From Phoronis australis (taxonomy: Eukaryota; Phoronida; Phoronidae), in assembly GCA_002633005.1 (NCBI GenBank), contig NMRA01000081.1, forward strand, positions 67,995 to 131,994: a DNA stretch of 64,000 nucleotides. Reading direction: 5' to 3'. Numbering within the stretch: position 1 is the first letter of the stretch; every line of letters starts with the position of its first letter. The notes below the pieces were generated by a model. The model ran no database searches and was not told where the DNA came from. It saw only the letters and a list, made by a program, of their open reading frames with translations. Made by a program: the position numbers and the translations under genes. Of this stretch, positions 13,213 through 24,500 are shown in pieces.

Positions 13213-13989
13213 CAAACAATTGTAACGGGGGCGGTATCTACGACCAAGGCGCCCCGATTTTACGAGCCCGGTGCGGACTGAGGGTGATGTTGAAAACTAA
13301 AAGTTGGTGAATAATACATAGGTTTATTGTAAGAATATATAACTACAATATTCCACACTTACAAGCAATCTAGTTGTTCCATGATTTAGTATCGCAGCGT
13401 TGTGATTTATACAGTTCTGATACACGGGCAAGCCAGTCGCTGATTAATAGTTGTGTGTGCAAGAACGGGGCAATTTGGTTATTCAGATCCGAAAGGTGAG
13501 ATGCAATCAAGCTCGGGAGGAGCCCGAGAATTGCATGGGGCTAAACTATTGGCAACCAAGTTCGGGAGGAGCCCGAAAGCTGCACAAACAGTTGCAATTT
13601 GGTGTGAGTGAAGGTGTAAATGTTTGCTTCTTGAACTCTGCGACTGGACTCCTCGTGTCTGACAGAGACAAAGCTTAAGTACACAATTTCAACCAATCAG
13701 ACACGATCTGAAGGGCGAGGCCCATAGCTCCTAGCTTCTGACCATATTTGGCCATGTCCAAAGGACTCAACATCATAGGAAAATTCCATACGTAATACAC
13801 AGCTTGACCACTAGAGGGCGCATATATCTCACTTACATAATCATATCCAGGGCACTCCTGTTACACTACGAAGACCTGGACTGTGTAACAATGTTTTAGT
13901 AAGTCTCCATGTCTCTGAACCGTAAAGAACAGACATCATATTAGAGGTGAAAATTCTTAACTTTGACTTGAGTGAGTAGGTCTTTGAGC
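13213..13989. other. 777-bp segment present only after repeat copy 1
   Basis: This segment has no counterpart after copy 2, so it may be an allele-specific insertion or a contig end. It contains two adjacent GC-rich hairpins (about 13511-13575) and a CTCF-like core at 13808-13821. It stops at the N at 13990. There is no recognisable coding sequence. Confidence 0.5.
13808..13821 (+). promoter_or_regulatory. CTCF-like core motif
   Basis: CCACTAGAGGGCGC matches the 14-bp CTCF core (CCASYAGRKGGCRS) at every position. CTCF is conserved across bilaterians. The site lies between the divergent KIF6 and ADAR genes. A single motif match is weak evidence, and similar sequences also occur in SINE families. 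Confidence 0.35.
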
Positions 13990-13993
13990 NATT

Positions 13994-16425
13994 CATGTTA
14001 TTGAACTGACTAGGAATGCTAAGATGTATTTCATTGATTCATTGACTAGGTGTGGCCTGCTTTGGCTTATATTAAAGCAATTAGCCTAGTTAAAGCCTTG
14101 CTCTAATGATGACTACGTGGTAAACTACCGTATGGTTTATTTCCGGAAAAAAATAAATTTGCCAAAATTGACAAATTTTCTATAGGATGATAACAATTGA
14201 GAACTTATACAAATGTTGTTAAAAAATCTTCCCATGATAAATAATCTAAATAAGGGATTTAAAATATTTAATCGTGTTTTTTGTTGAAATATTATTTAAA
14301 AAATCCATTCACAACATTGTGTGGAGAATAAGTGAACAACAGGACGGTCCGAGACAGAAACCTTTTTGTCCTGAAGGTATGATAACATGTTGTTATACTA
14401 GCTGTCCTTGTTTTCAAAATGTCGAGCTACACGTTCTAAGAATCATGTCGGAAAATATCGCATCCACAGACACTTCTTAAGTTTGCTGATAACCAGGTCA
14501 TTCCTTGAATAATTTTAGTCAGTCGTTTCCTATAACTCTTCCAAGCTTCTTCAGCTTAAAACTAATGCAAACGCTATTGTACATTTGCAAGTTAGCTGAG
14601 AAAATTAATTCTGGCTGCTGCTTTTTTATCTCTTGAACCTTAAGCCTGAAACATTCCTTTTTCAATACCAAAAATACATTTTTATCCAACACGCCTAAAA
14701 GCAAAATGTAACAACTATGCAACATGCATCATCTGTCGTATTATAAACACCGACATTTTGTAAGTTGTGATTAAGTCATTCACAGCCAAACTACTAGACT
14801 TGTGAAATTTGACTCTAGACTAGCACCATAGCAAATACTAGCAGACAGCTCCAATCTCATATTCTAGCTCATGACTGGTCACAGAATTCATCGAATAACT
14901 TAGCAATGAAGGTTGGCCCTCCATATATGGGCACTTGGCCCTCGTACCACAATAATTTTCCTTTGCTTTTTAAAAAGTATATCAAAATTCTATGTTGATA
15001 TGCAGTGGCAATACGTGATTTGTTAGTTTGTAGTGCACTATCACGCTATAGTCAAATCACATGACTTTCTAAATAAGGAATTGTCAACACAGCCAGGAAC
15101 TTGATTTATTTGCGGCTTGCATGCTGGAAGCTAGAACAAGGCTAACTTCACTTCAGGCAGTACAAAAGCAAAGTAGGCCTGCTAAAGGCGAAGCTGCAAA
15201 GGGTAGAATGAGCAAGAACTACGAAGCCTTACACTACAGTGTGTGCCAAGCAGTTTCACAGAAAACGACATAAAACAGCAGCTGGACTCAAAAAACAATT
15301 TTATAAAGCAGCGAGGCAAATGAAAATCCAAGGCAGAAGGTAAAACAGAGGCAGAGGTCACTCTCGGAGTCGGAATCTCGGATTCGGCCACTCACCACAC
15401 TGCGATGCCTATTTATTGCATGTGAGCTGACGTAAATGGTCATTTGACGATGCTTTTCTCAGTTCAAGATAGAGTGGGGAAATTTTTCAAACAAAACCTC
15501 ACCGCTAGTAGCATGTACGTTGCATACAGATTCCCTGCTCCGTCCACAAAAAGGGACACACATCTTGACTTTTCCCGTTGCCATCGACTCTTCGAATTCA
15601 CACCGGAAGCGGGTCATTAAAAAACATCATTTCGACGTCTGCACTCAGTGAAGTCTAGGCTACTGCACCAAGGGTAGTAGGCGTTACCGCAAACAGTGGT
15701 GCAATCCGCAGGAAATTCGCGAGAAAAAATGTAGAGTGTTTTAGTCCTAGTGTCTATAATCTATGCTAAAACTAAGAGTCGAGTAATGACGAACAGATAT
15801 CACTAACTTAAAAAAATAAATATTCTGTTCTTCTTGCAAGAGTTTTCAAAAATCATAGAAAATGTTAAATCCCATCAGGTCTGCCAGTGAGTCAAGTTTT
15901 TGAGGGATATTTTCATCCGTCACTTTCTTTCGCCGCACGTCGGCTACGTGGAAACTGGTTAGAGTGCAGTAACGTTAGACATGCGCGCACCCACCCTTAT
16001 GGGGGGCTCGAATTTCTGACAATGTGGACCTTTTAGACTACCGCCAAAAAAGCGCCGGGAGAACTAAAAAAAACGGGGTACCAATCCGTTCAGAGCTGTG
16101 GCCTTTGTGGTTTTCTCCGTCGGACTTCATATGGTTGTTTCTCTGAGGCGGACCTCTTTGCCCGTTCGGCCCAAATGGGGCCGGGGACTCGTTCGGGCCC
16201 CCCCCCCCCCCCCCCCCCCCCCCCNCCCCCCGCGGTGGGGCCCGATGGCAATGTCACGAACGAACTTTAAACGAACGCCATGCTGAATGAATTATTACTG
16301 TAAACACGCATCTACTCAACAGTTGTAAACAAATATTCCATCGCAGCGTTTTGGTCAATTTTTATATTTCTTCCTCGAAAGAAGAATTCTGCATTAAATT
16401 TTCCCGAGGAATTCAATTTCAGAAG
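13994..16425. repeat. 2.4-kb direct repeat, copy 2
   Basis: Second copy of the unit at 10806-13212, starting 4 bases after the N at 13990. Differences include an added ATTGATTC near 14033, an insertion near 15798-15825 and a much longer C-run (about 16199-16230, interrupted by an N at 16225). The divergence level and the gap at its boundary favour allelic contigs placed in tandem over a true genomic duplication. Confidence 0.85.
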
Positions 16426-17069
16426 CTAAAAAATTAAGTTAAAAAAATGATTACCAGACGTTTCTGTGGCTGACATTTCAATTTATTTCAGCCCGGAGTG
16501 ATTGCCGTGAAGACATCGCTATTATAATGGGGTTCTGCACTACACAATTAATGGGAGCCAAGCACATATATCACTGGCACAAAAACGCGTTTGCCTGTCA
16601 GTTGCATGAAACAGCCACAGAAGGAATCCCCGCACTCATATTTTATAGTTCCTAAATTTCAACACGTTCGTAGATTTCGTTTAGCACGGTACGGCTTTCT
16701 ATAGTACTGCACATTATTTTTAGTGATAAACATTTAAAAAGTAATATTGTCTAACATAGTAGTAAATATTTTAGAACATAGGTCTGTTCTCAATAAACCT
16801 AAAGGCGTACCAGTGAAGATAAACTAGCAGTAGATGATGACTGCGCAAGTCCTTCAGAAATGGTGTGGAAAAAGTTTAACGAGCATCAGTGGGCCGGGTC
16901 CTTTGGAACCGTTGGAACGCTGATCGTGTCACGGTGTTGGAGTAGCAGCTGCTCCGACTTTCCCAGCGTTGGTTTGATTCCCTGCCGGTGTGGACTGCTG
17001 CATATGTTATCATTCTAGAAATGCGGTATTCATGAATAACTCATTGTGCGGATACTACTTGGCGGATTT
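16426..17069. other. Non-coding spacer with no recognised feature
   Basis: Unique AT-rich sequence. A GGTTTGATTCC block at about 16970 resembles a tRNA B-box, but no A-box or cloverleaf accompanies it. No exon is seen. Confidence 0.4.
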
Positions 17070-18300
17070 TCATTTTACGGAGCGTCTCAAAGCAGCATAA
17101 TAAATCCACCTTGAAAGCTTATATCTGTTTTTCAAAACCTCCCATGTCAGAAATTTATTTTCAAAATTCCAATGATCCTTCGCAAAAATAATACCAGCCT
17201 CAAAGAAACTATTTAAGAATACAGTCCTCCTATTAATCAATATGTTTTTGTTATTCCACACTACTTGGTTTACAATTGTTATGTCCTTATGTAAATGAGC
17301 ACTCATTTCTTCCCAAGCAATCAAGATGTCAAGATAGAAGGTATCGATATTTGTAAGAGACAGCAAATTACAATCATAATTTGATTTAAAGAACAAAATA
17401 CCTCCTTATGTTTTGAAAACATACCATGAAAACACTTTGAAAACTTCATTGTTTCCATCTAAGCAACGCGTAACACACTTAACTGGTAATGACTTGTACA
17501 AAATATTTATATCAGGAACTGACAAACCACCAATTTCATGGGTATTTAAAGGCACATTTTTCTAATTCTAAGTGATTTATTTTGCCAAACAAACTTTTTT
17601 ATCATAGTATTTATCTTAACTCTACTTTCTCTGTCAATTCCTAAATTGCTTATAACATATAATTTAGACAGCGCAAATGTTTATTACATTGATCCTTCCT
17701 AACAATGAAGTGACGAAATTCCAGATATCAAGAGACTTTTAAAGGACTTGATTTTTAATTCAAGATTTAAAAAATCATTTTCTTTTTTGTTATGACCAAA
17801 ACATACTTCCAGACTCTTGATTGGTTTGCCAGTCCACTTGAAACCATCAAGTGGTTCAGAACACTCTTTTTCTCGACCTAAATATAACACTTCACATTTC
17901 TTACTATTTACCTGGAGACCAGAGAGTAAACCAAAATGTTCTAAACATTTTAGACAATTCATGCCAGAATTTTTGTCATGAAGAAATAAGGCAGTGTCAT
18001 CTGCATACTGGAAAATTTTAACTTCAGTTTTCACAACATTTATGCCTTTAATTAAATTACACTTTGGTATATAATTGGCCATAACTTCAACAGCTAAGCA
18101 AAATAATGGAACCGACAATGAATCACCTTGTCTTACATCACTTTCTAAACGAAAATAATCTGTTGTAATATTATTATTGACAACACAAGCAGTTGGTTTA
18201 TTATAGATTATTTCTACCCATCTTGTAAAACCCTGTCCAAAATTAAAAGCCTTGCAAAAGTCCAAAAATAAAATGTGTCCTTGACCATCAATAATGTTTG
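17070..18300 (-). mobile_element. Decayed LINE (L1/Tx1-like) ORF2 fragment with reverse transcriptase core
   Basis: On the minus strand, about 18265-17699 encodes the palm of a non-LTR reverse transcriptase: an FLDFCKAF motif, then RQGDSLS, then the catalytic FQYADD, then a thumb-like region. After a stretch broken by stops (17698-17397) the frame resumes at 17396-17070. That part has the IAWEEM, NNKNILI and GIIFAKD motifs typical of the C-terminal half of L1/Tx1-type ORF2 proteins. Endonuclease and N-terminal parts are missing, and a stop lies just upstream of the first motif. The copy is 5'-truncated and inactive. Clade assignment is by motif only. Confidence 0.8.
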
Positions 18301-18451
18301 TTTAAGAAATTATATCCTGAATGATACGAACATTGTATCCATAGACATCTTAGTGATGTCTGTATCCTATATACACGTTGCAAAATGTTTGGGGAATTAC
18401 CGTTGATATCTCTGTCTCAGTGGTCAGTGGCACCATATCGCCGCGGGTACC

Positions 18452-18525
18452 GGAGATTCCCCGTCCGTCATTCGAATTGAAACAGGATACAACGACCTCT
18501 GTCGAGAAATTGCTGGGAATTTCCC
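18452..18525 (+). promoter_or_regulatory. Two NF-kB/Rel-like sites just upstream of the ADAR start
   Basis: GGGAATTTCCC at 18515-18525 is a perfect palindromic kB motif, ending 18 bp before the ATG at 18544. A second site, GGAGATTCCCC at 18452-18462, reads GGGGAATCTCC on the other strand and also fits the Rel-site pattern. Both would lie in the proximal promoter or 5' UTR of ADAR. Function is inferred; the motifs are directly visible. Confidence 0.45.
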
Positions 18526-18543
18526 AATAATTCCGGTTTCAAG

Positions 18544-21500
18544 ATGTCGGGACATTTACGCGAAGGTCTTCTTCAAACCTTTCAAGCTCGGCCAGATCAA
18601 GCTATTACCACTAAAGAGCTATGCAAGAAGTTCCCTGCGCCTAAAAAGGAGATAAATCGCGAGCTGTACACTATGAAAACCCACGGACTGCTACAGAAAG
18701 TTGTCGAACAGCCACCTACTTGGAGCTTGGTTCGTGGAGGAGGCATCGGACAGATTTCCAAGAAAAGTCAAAACAGTTTCATTTCAGATGACACGTTTGG
18801 TGACATTCGCACTGATTATAACATGGTTTGACTTTTTTAACTCTCTGTATCTAGGCTTTTGTCTGGTTGAATCAAAACTTATGTGAGTCTCAGTGGTGGA
18901 CCTAGGCAGGGCTTCATCTAGGATTTCGAACATAGGGTGTCCAAAATGGGGTTCCCAATATTCCAGGGCGTCCATGATTCCAANGGGTTGTATGAGCACA
19001 GGCGGCCCGAAAGTTGTGTGGGGCGGGGATCGGGGATGTGGACCTTTTGTTCAGGAAATCTATCTGTGGACTAAAACGGGTTGTGGACCTTTTGTTCGGG
19101 AAATCTATCGGTGGACTAAAAAAAACTGGAACACGATTCCGTCCGAGCCCCCCCCCCCCTCGTTCACTACGGGTCCTAGTTACTGAACGATTTAGAGAGG
19201 GTTTATCTGGCTGTATGTCACACCCGGAAGTCACGTGTCACAACAAATGAATGCATATTCTGTTCACAGGTACAAGCACGGAAACCTAGCTATTTCGATA
19301 TTTTAGAAATACTAACTCTACTTAGTATACACACCCCATCAAAAGGACATAGTACTTAATTTTTATACCATTTTCTAGCTACATAGATGCGACAGAAATC
19401 TGGGACTGTTCGCAATCTCACCGTTATGTGATACGTTGTTTGACCTCAATCGAAAGCCAAGCAGCATATGTAATCACTGACACGCGTCACGACATTGCGT
19501 AATGGTGAGATTGTGAATATCACCAAACTTCCAATCAATGGAAAACTTGTTTTCTCAAGGGGAATATTCACTTAGATGACTGACAACAACACTTATGTGA
19601 CTTATCTTTCTCTGTTGTGTATATCGTACACCTATCTGGTTATGACCATTGTAAGGTTTGAAAAACAGTAGTTAGAGATTTCATTCAATAGAAATTGTAA
19701 TTTTGGTAAATAAATAACTCATGGTAATAGCTGAACCCTATATTTAATGTTCATTACTATACGGTATTGTGATTATTGGAACAATCTTCATTGATCTTGT
19801 TTATTCAATTTCAGAGATATGGTCGAACTGGCATCCCAGCAAAAGAAGACAAAAGCAATCATGTTTTCAGTGTTCTGAATGGGAACAGGAAACCTATGAC
19901 AGCTATCAGTCTGGCTAAAGCTGTGGGATTGCATACCTCTTCAGAGGCGAATAAAATCCTCTATGCTCTAATGAAGCAGCGACTAGTCGTACAGCTCACT
20001 GGCTCTCCTCCTCTGTGGCAGGTCAATGTTGATGTAGTTGGGTCTGACACGTTGTTACGTATTGATGAACAGAAAGTACACAGTCAAGATTTTGTTGACG
20101 TGGATTACAAATTGCCGTCGGATACAGACTCGAAGGCATTTTCTTTTGGTTCTACCTTGGGCTTTAGTAGCAGTTCTAACTTTTGTGACCATGAAAAAGG
20201 AAATGGCAGTCCAATGTTAGTGGATGATGGAGATGTGATCAATACTGACACAGACGTTAAGACGCCACTGAGTGCTGCCCCTCTACATAACTCTTATCAC
20301 CAACAATCGCTGAGTTCTCTCAATGCTTCTAAGTCATCAATCCCTCCTAGTCCCAAGACTCTGATACAGGGCAGCATATTTGGTATGAAGTCCAGTGCCA
20401 CAGGCAGTAATTCTTCACAGGGAGCAGCAAGCCCTGCAGAGCTATACAGATCCGTTGACACTAACAATCCTGGATTGGTTGTTAATTTGGGAACCTCGAT
20501 TCAAGTTAAACCTGGTGTTTGCAGTGCGTCAAGTTTAACTGAGACATTTCAATTGCATCCATTTCAATCAAATAGCACATTTCAAGCGAGAAACCCTACA
20601 AGCTCTGTTCCAGCACCTCCCAAATTTCTTTTAAGTACTGATACTCCATTCAACATTGGACATGACAGTTCCAGAACAGTGACTCAAAGCAATAAGGCAG
20701 TGAATCCATTTGAAGCTGTTTTTGAGAAATTGTCAGCACAAAGTGACTCTCCCCCTCCTGTAGCACCAGAAACATCGTTAGTGCCATCTGGTGTTGGAAT
20801 ATCAAGCTTACAGACTCAGACTGTTGTGAACAGTGACACGTTTGCCTCATTAAACAAGAATCCGGTCAGTGCTCTCCTAGAATATGCTCAGCAGCGTCAC
20901 ATGACTTGTACAATTGATGTCGTTGGTCGGCATGGACCTCCTCACAATCCTAAGTAAGTTGCCAGTTACATGTTGAGTACTAATTTGCTGAAAAATAAAT
21001 TTTATTACTTTTGTAATTAAAACTGCTCTGTTTAAGTTGACATAAGTTGCAGACCATTGAACTTGAAATGCATGTAGCAACTTGTTGCTAATTGATATGC
21101 CATGACTGACCATCTCTGTTCAAGCACTGGCACTTGTCTGAGTGTTTGTAGTGAAAGGCCGTACACATTGCAGCTAACCACAACTTACGTGTTGTCTTAT
21201 TCCTATCAACAATTTCCTATCAATAAAACTAGTTCCCTGTAAACCCTGTCTGTGCAATAAAGGTCACGTTTATTTTTGAAAAGCAATGCTTTACTGTCAT
21301 AAGTGCATGTCTCTGAATTGACTGCTTGACCTGATGAGGAGGTCATGTGCCCCAAATGTTCTCCGAGATCCTGTCTGTAATTCATCTACTGGAATGATCT
21401 GAATATTATATTCAAGTGTTGTTAGTGCTGCCAGTCACTGTGAACTGTAACAGCTCGGCATTGTTTTATATTCAGGTTTCAGATTGCTGCCAAAGTTGGT

Positions 21501-24500
21501 AAACGTCAATTCCCTGTTGTAACCGCGGGTAATAAGAAAGATGGCAAGAAGGAGGCTGCGGAAATTGCGCTGCGACAATTAATGGCAGAAGGACAGTTCA
21601 GGACTGAGTCGCTTGTCAAGGTAGAGTTACTCTCATATTTTGCAATTACTGACTGAGGGTGCAGTACTTGCAGCATATTTTGTCGTTGTATAATTTAAAA
21701 GCAGTGTTTAAGACAATGTAGGACCTTATCGACAAGTCTTTGACGTATATAATCAAATATCTACAAAACTGCAACCTCTCATGCAAAAGTAAAACATTTT
21801 GAAAACAATAAAACGTGTTTGAGAACAGTGCATAAAGCATAATTTGATATGAATCCGATCGGCCATATCTGAGACATGATGGTCCAAACTCGGCCAAATT
21901 TGGCCATTTAAAGTGTCCCAGATAACCGGCTGTAATTCGGGAGCAAGTTTTCCGATGTGCAAAATTGATTAAATGCACGACACTTGTTGTTATTAACAAT
22001 CTTTATTTCGTTTCATTCGTATCCTTGGAACAAAGTTCAACACTGAACAGAAATATGGTGAAGCAATTTTGCATCCCAGATAACCTTAATAAACATTTTG
22101 TAAATCGGTATGATGTGCTGATGATAGTTGTTCCTAAAAGTAAATTTGCTTGCTGATAACTAATGTTGGCTGACCTGTTACATAATTAATAATTATGGTT
22201 ATTTCTTCACTTGTTTCATAGAACAATAATTAGTAAAATGACAATTGTTCCAAATAACTGAGTCTTTACGAAATAATATTTTTATCATCTGCACTGTACA
22301 AAGTAAAGTTATGATTAGTAGTTATAAACCTGTGTTCCGTCTCAGGTGGGAACTTTATTTTTAGACTACTTACCGTTAAAAAATCGGTCTCAATTTGTTA
22401 CTTGCTGAGATGAGACATGATTTCTTGCTTTGCTAAGAACTGACACCTCGTTATTAAGTGAGACTATGCTCTGTGCTTAAAATTGCATGCCGTGACAAAC
22501 TCACTTGTTGAGCCTGGTTTCAGCAGTAATAAGCTTCAGTTCTTGCAAAGTCCTAAAATTATGTTCTTTTTGACATAGTAACAGTTTGAAGCCATTGTCA
22601 ATTTGGTCCAAATATAAAATTGCTTTTGTGATGAAAGGTGCATTTATCATTTGCTTTAATTGTAAGAAACTTGAGAATAAATTACGCTTGTCCCCATTTT
22701 CTGTGCTAAATCGGTGCATAATTGCTGCATGCAGTCAATCTTTCCAATTGCAGAAGACCTCAGTTCCTTCAACCGTTGCGACTACACATTTTGACAATAT
22801 GGCTGCTATCTCTCATCAGGCCTTTAGTGTACTCTCTGCATCGGTAGCAGAGAGTATGGTCGGTCGTAAAGTGCTAGCAGCCCTTGTAATGAAGACATCG
22901 CCCACTGACAGCGGGACAGTTATAAGTCTGGGAACGGGTAAGTATCTCCATGCTAGTTGGAACTGATGTTCAAATGTACTTATAGTATTCGGTGTAAGTG
23001 CCCTGAATTTGTTACAAACACAAAATGAGTAAAGAGAGGAAAAACATGACAAACTACATATTACCTAATTACATGAATCTCTTCTACAGTAAAGCGCTGT
23101 CACATGTTTGACACATTACAGGTAAAATTGAAAGGAATATAACTTGCTGATGACCATAAATCACCATACATCACCATATGTCATAGGTATGTGAATATCT
23201 TCTTCAGGAAATCGCTGTATCACTGGTCAACAGCTGAGTCTAGAGGGAAGCACAGTCAATGATTCACACGCGGAAATCGTCACTCGCAGAGGATTTCTGA
23301 GGTAAGTTGCCGATGTCTGCATTCGCTACATTTTAAGGACTGTGTAGGCTTGGCTTCATTGTACACCACTTTGATGTTGACCATGTTGAAAAGTTTGTTT
23401 TCTCTCTGACAAACTTCTTGTCATTTCCTTTCAGATATCTTTACCAGACGCTTCTTCAGATAAATCTCGACTCTCCCTCCTGCATATTTGAACGAGGCTC
23501 AACTGGTCGGCTGAAGGTCAAGGACAATATCAGTTTTCACTTGTACATTTCAACCGCTCCCTGTGGTGATGGGGCTCTGTTTTCACCAAGGTTGGTCTCC
23601 AAGTTCATCTGATGCCTGAAAGCTTTCTTAATCAAATACTGAATTTTCATTGGATGAAGTCGATGAAAAAGCCATCGAACGAGTTAAATTAATATACGTC
23701 ATTCACACTTTGTTCCATACATTTCCACCAAGGAATTTTTTGTTTTTGTTGATAATGAATGTATCTTAGGGAACTTTCCTCAGCACATTTTATGTTGTAT
23801 TGACGGTAAGATGGAGGTAGAACTGTTCACACACAAAATATTGCTTTTAGTTTTGTAGCATTTTTATAATGATAAATCTTATATTCAAAATTAATTAATT
23901 TTTCTGCAGTGTCAATATTTGGGACATTTATTTTGGTAATAGGTAATGAATTATGTTTTATATGAGAATCATGGTGTTTTAATTCACTAACCATATTTTT
24001 TAGGTTTTATGTTTCCTCATCACTTGTGTTGGACATTTTTCTTTTACTTTTAGATAAAACAGTTTTTGTGAATTCAGAAAACAATCCTACAGGAGATTTT
24101 TGCATTTTGTATCCGATGTTTCATAGTCCTTTGTGTACATTGTTCAGTACAACAAGTTGGTTAGTCTATTAATCTCATATTTTTCTTGGGCGTTCTCATT
24201 AACAGCATACCTTTTAATTTTATTAAAATGCAGTTCTCTTCATCTTTGTCAGGAGATGCAAGTTGCTTGTGCTGCTTGATCTTATTTAGACGTAGTGTGT
24301 AACACATCCATTGTGCTCTACAAGTGGGAAAATTGTGGTTCGTGAGAAAGGAACTGTACTTTTAAGAATAAAACTGCAGCATGTGAGAAAATAATTCCAG
24401 CTCCTGAGAAAAGACATGCGATATAAGATAGGAAGCTGTTAATGAGAAGGCCCGTGCGGTTCATGAGGGTGTATGATCGTCTACTCTGCTCTTACCCAAT

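Noticed and set aside
16900-17000. tRNA-like B-box (GGTTTGATTCC)
   Set aside because: No convincing A-box, acceptor stem or cloverleaf; left as a weak SINE possibility only.
17397-17698. Continuous reverse transcriptase across the LINE fragment
   Set aside because: Stops and frame changes interrupt this stretch; it is a decayed copy, not an intact ORF.
21646-21999. 117-codon open frame on the minus strand inside ADAR intron 3
   Set aside because: No family resemblance and no supporting exon structure; it lies within an intron on the opposite strand.
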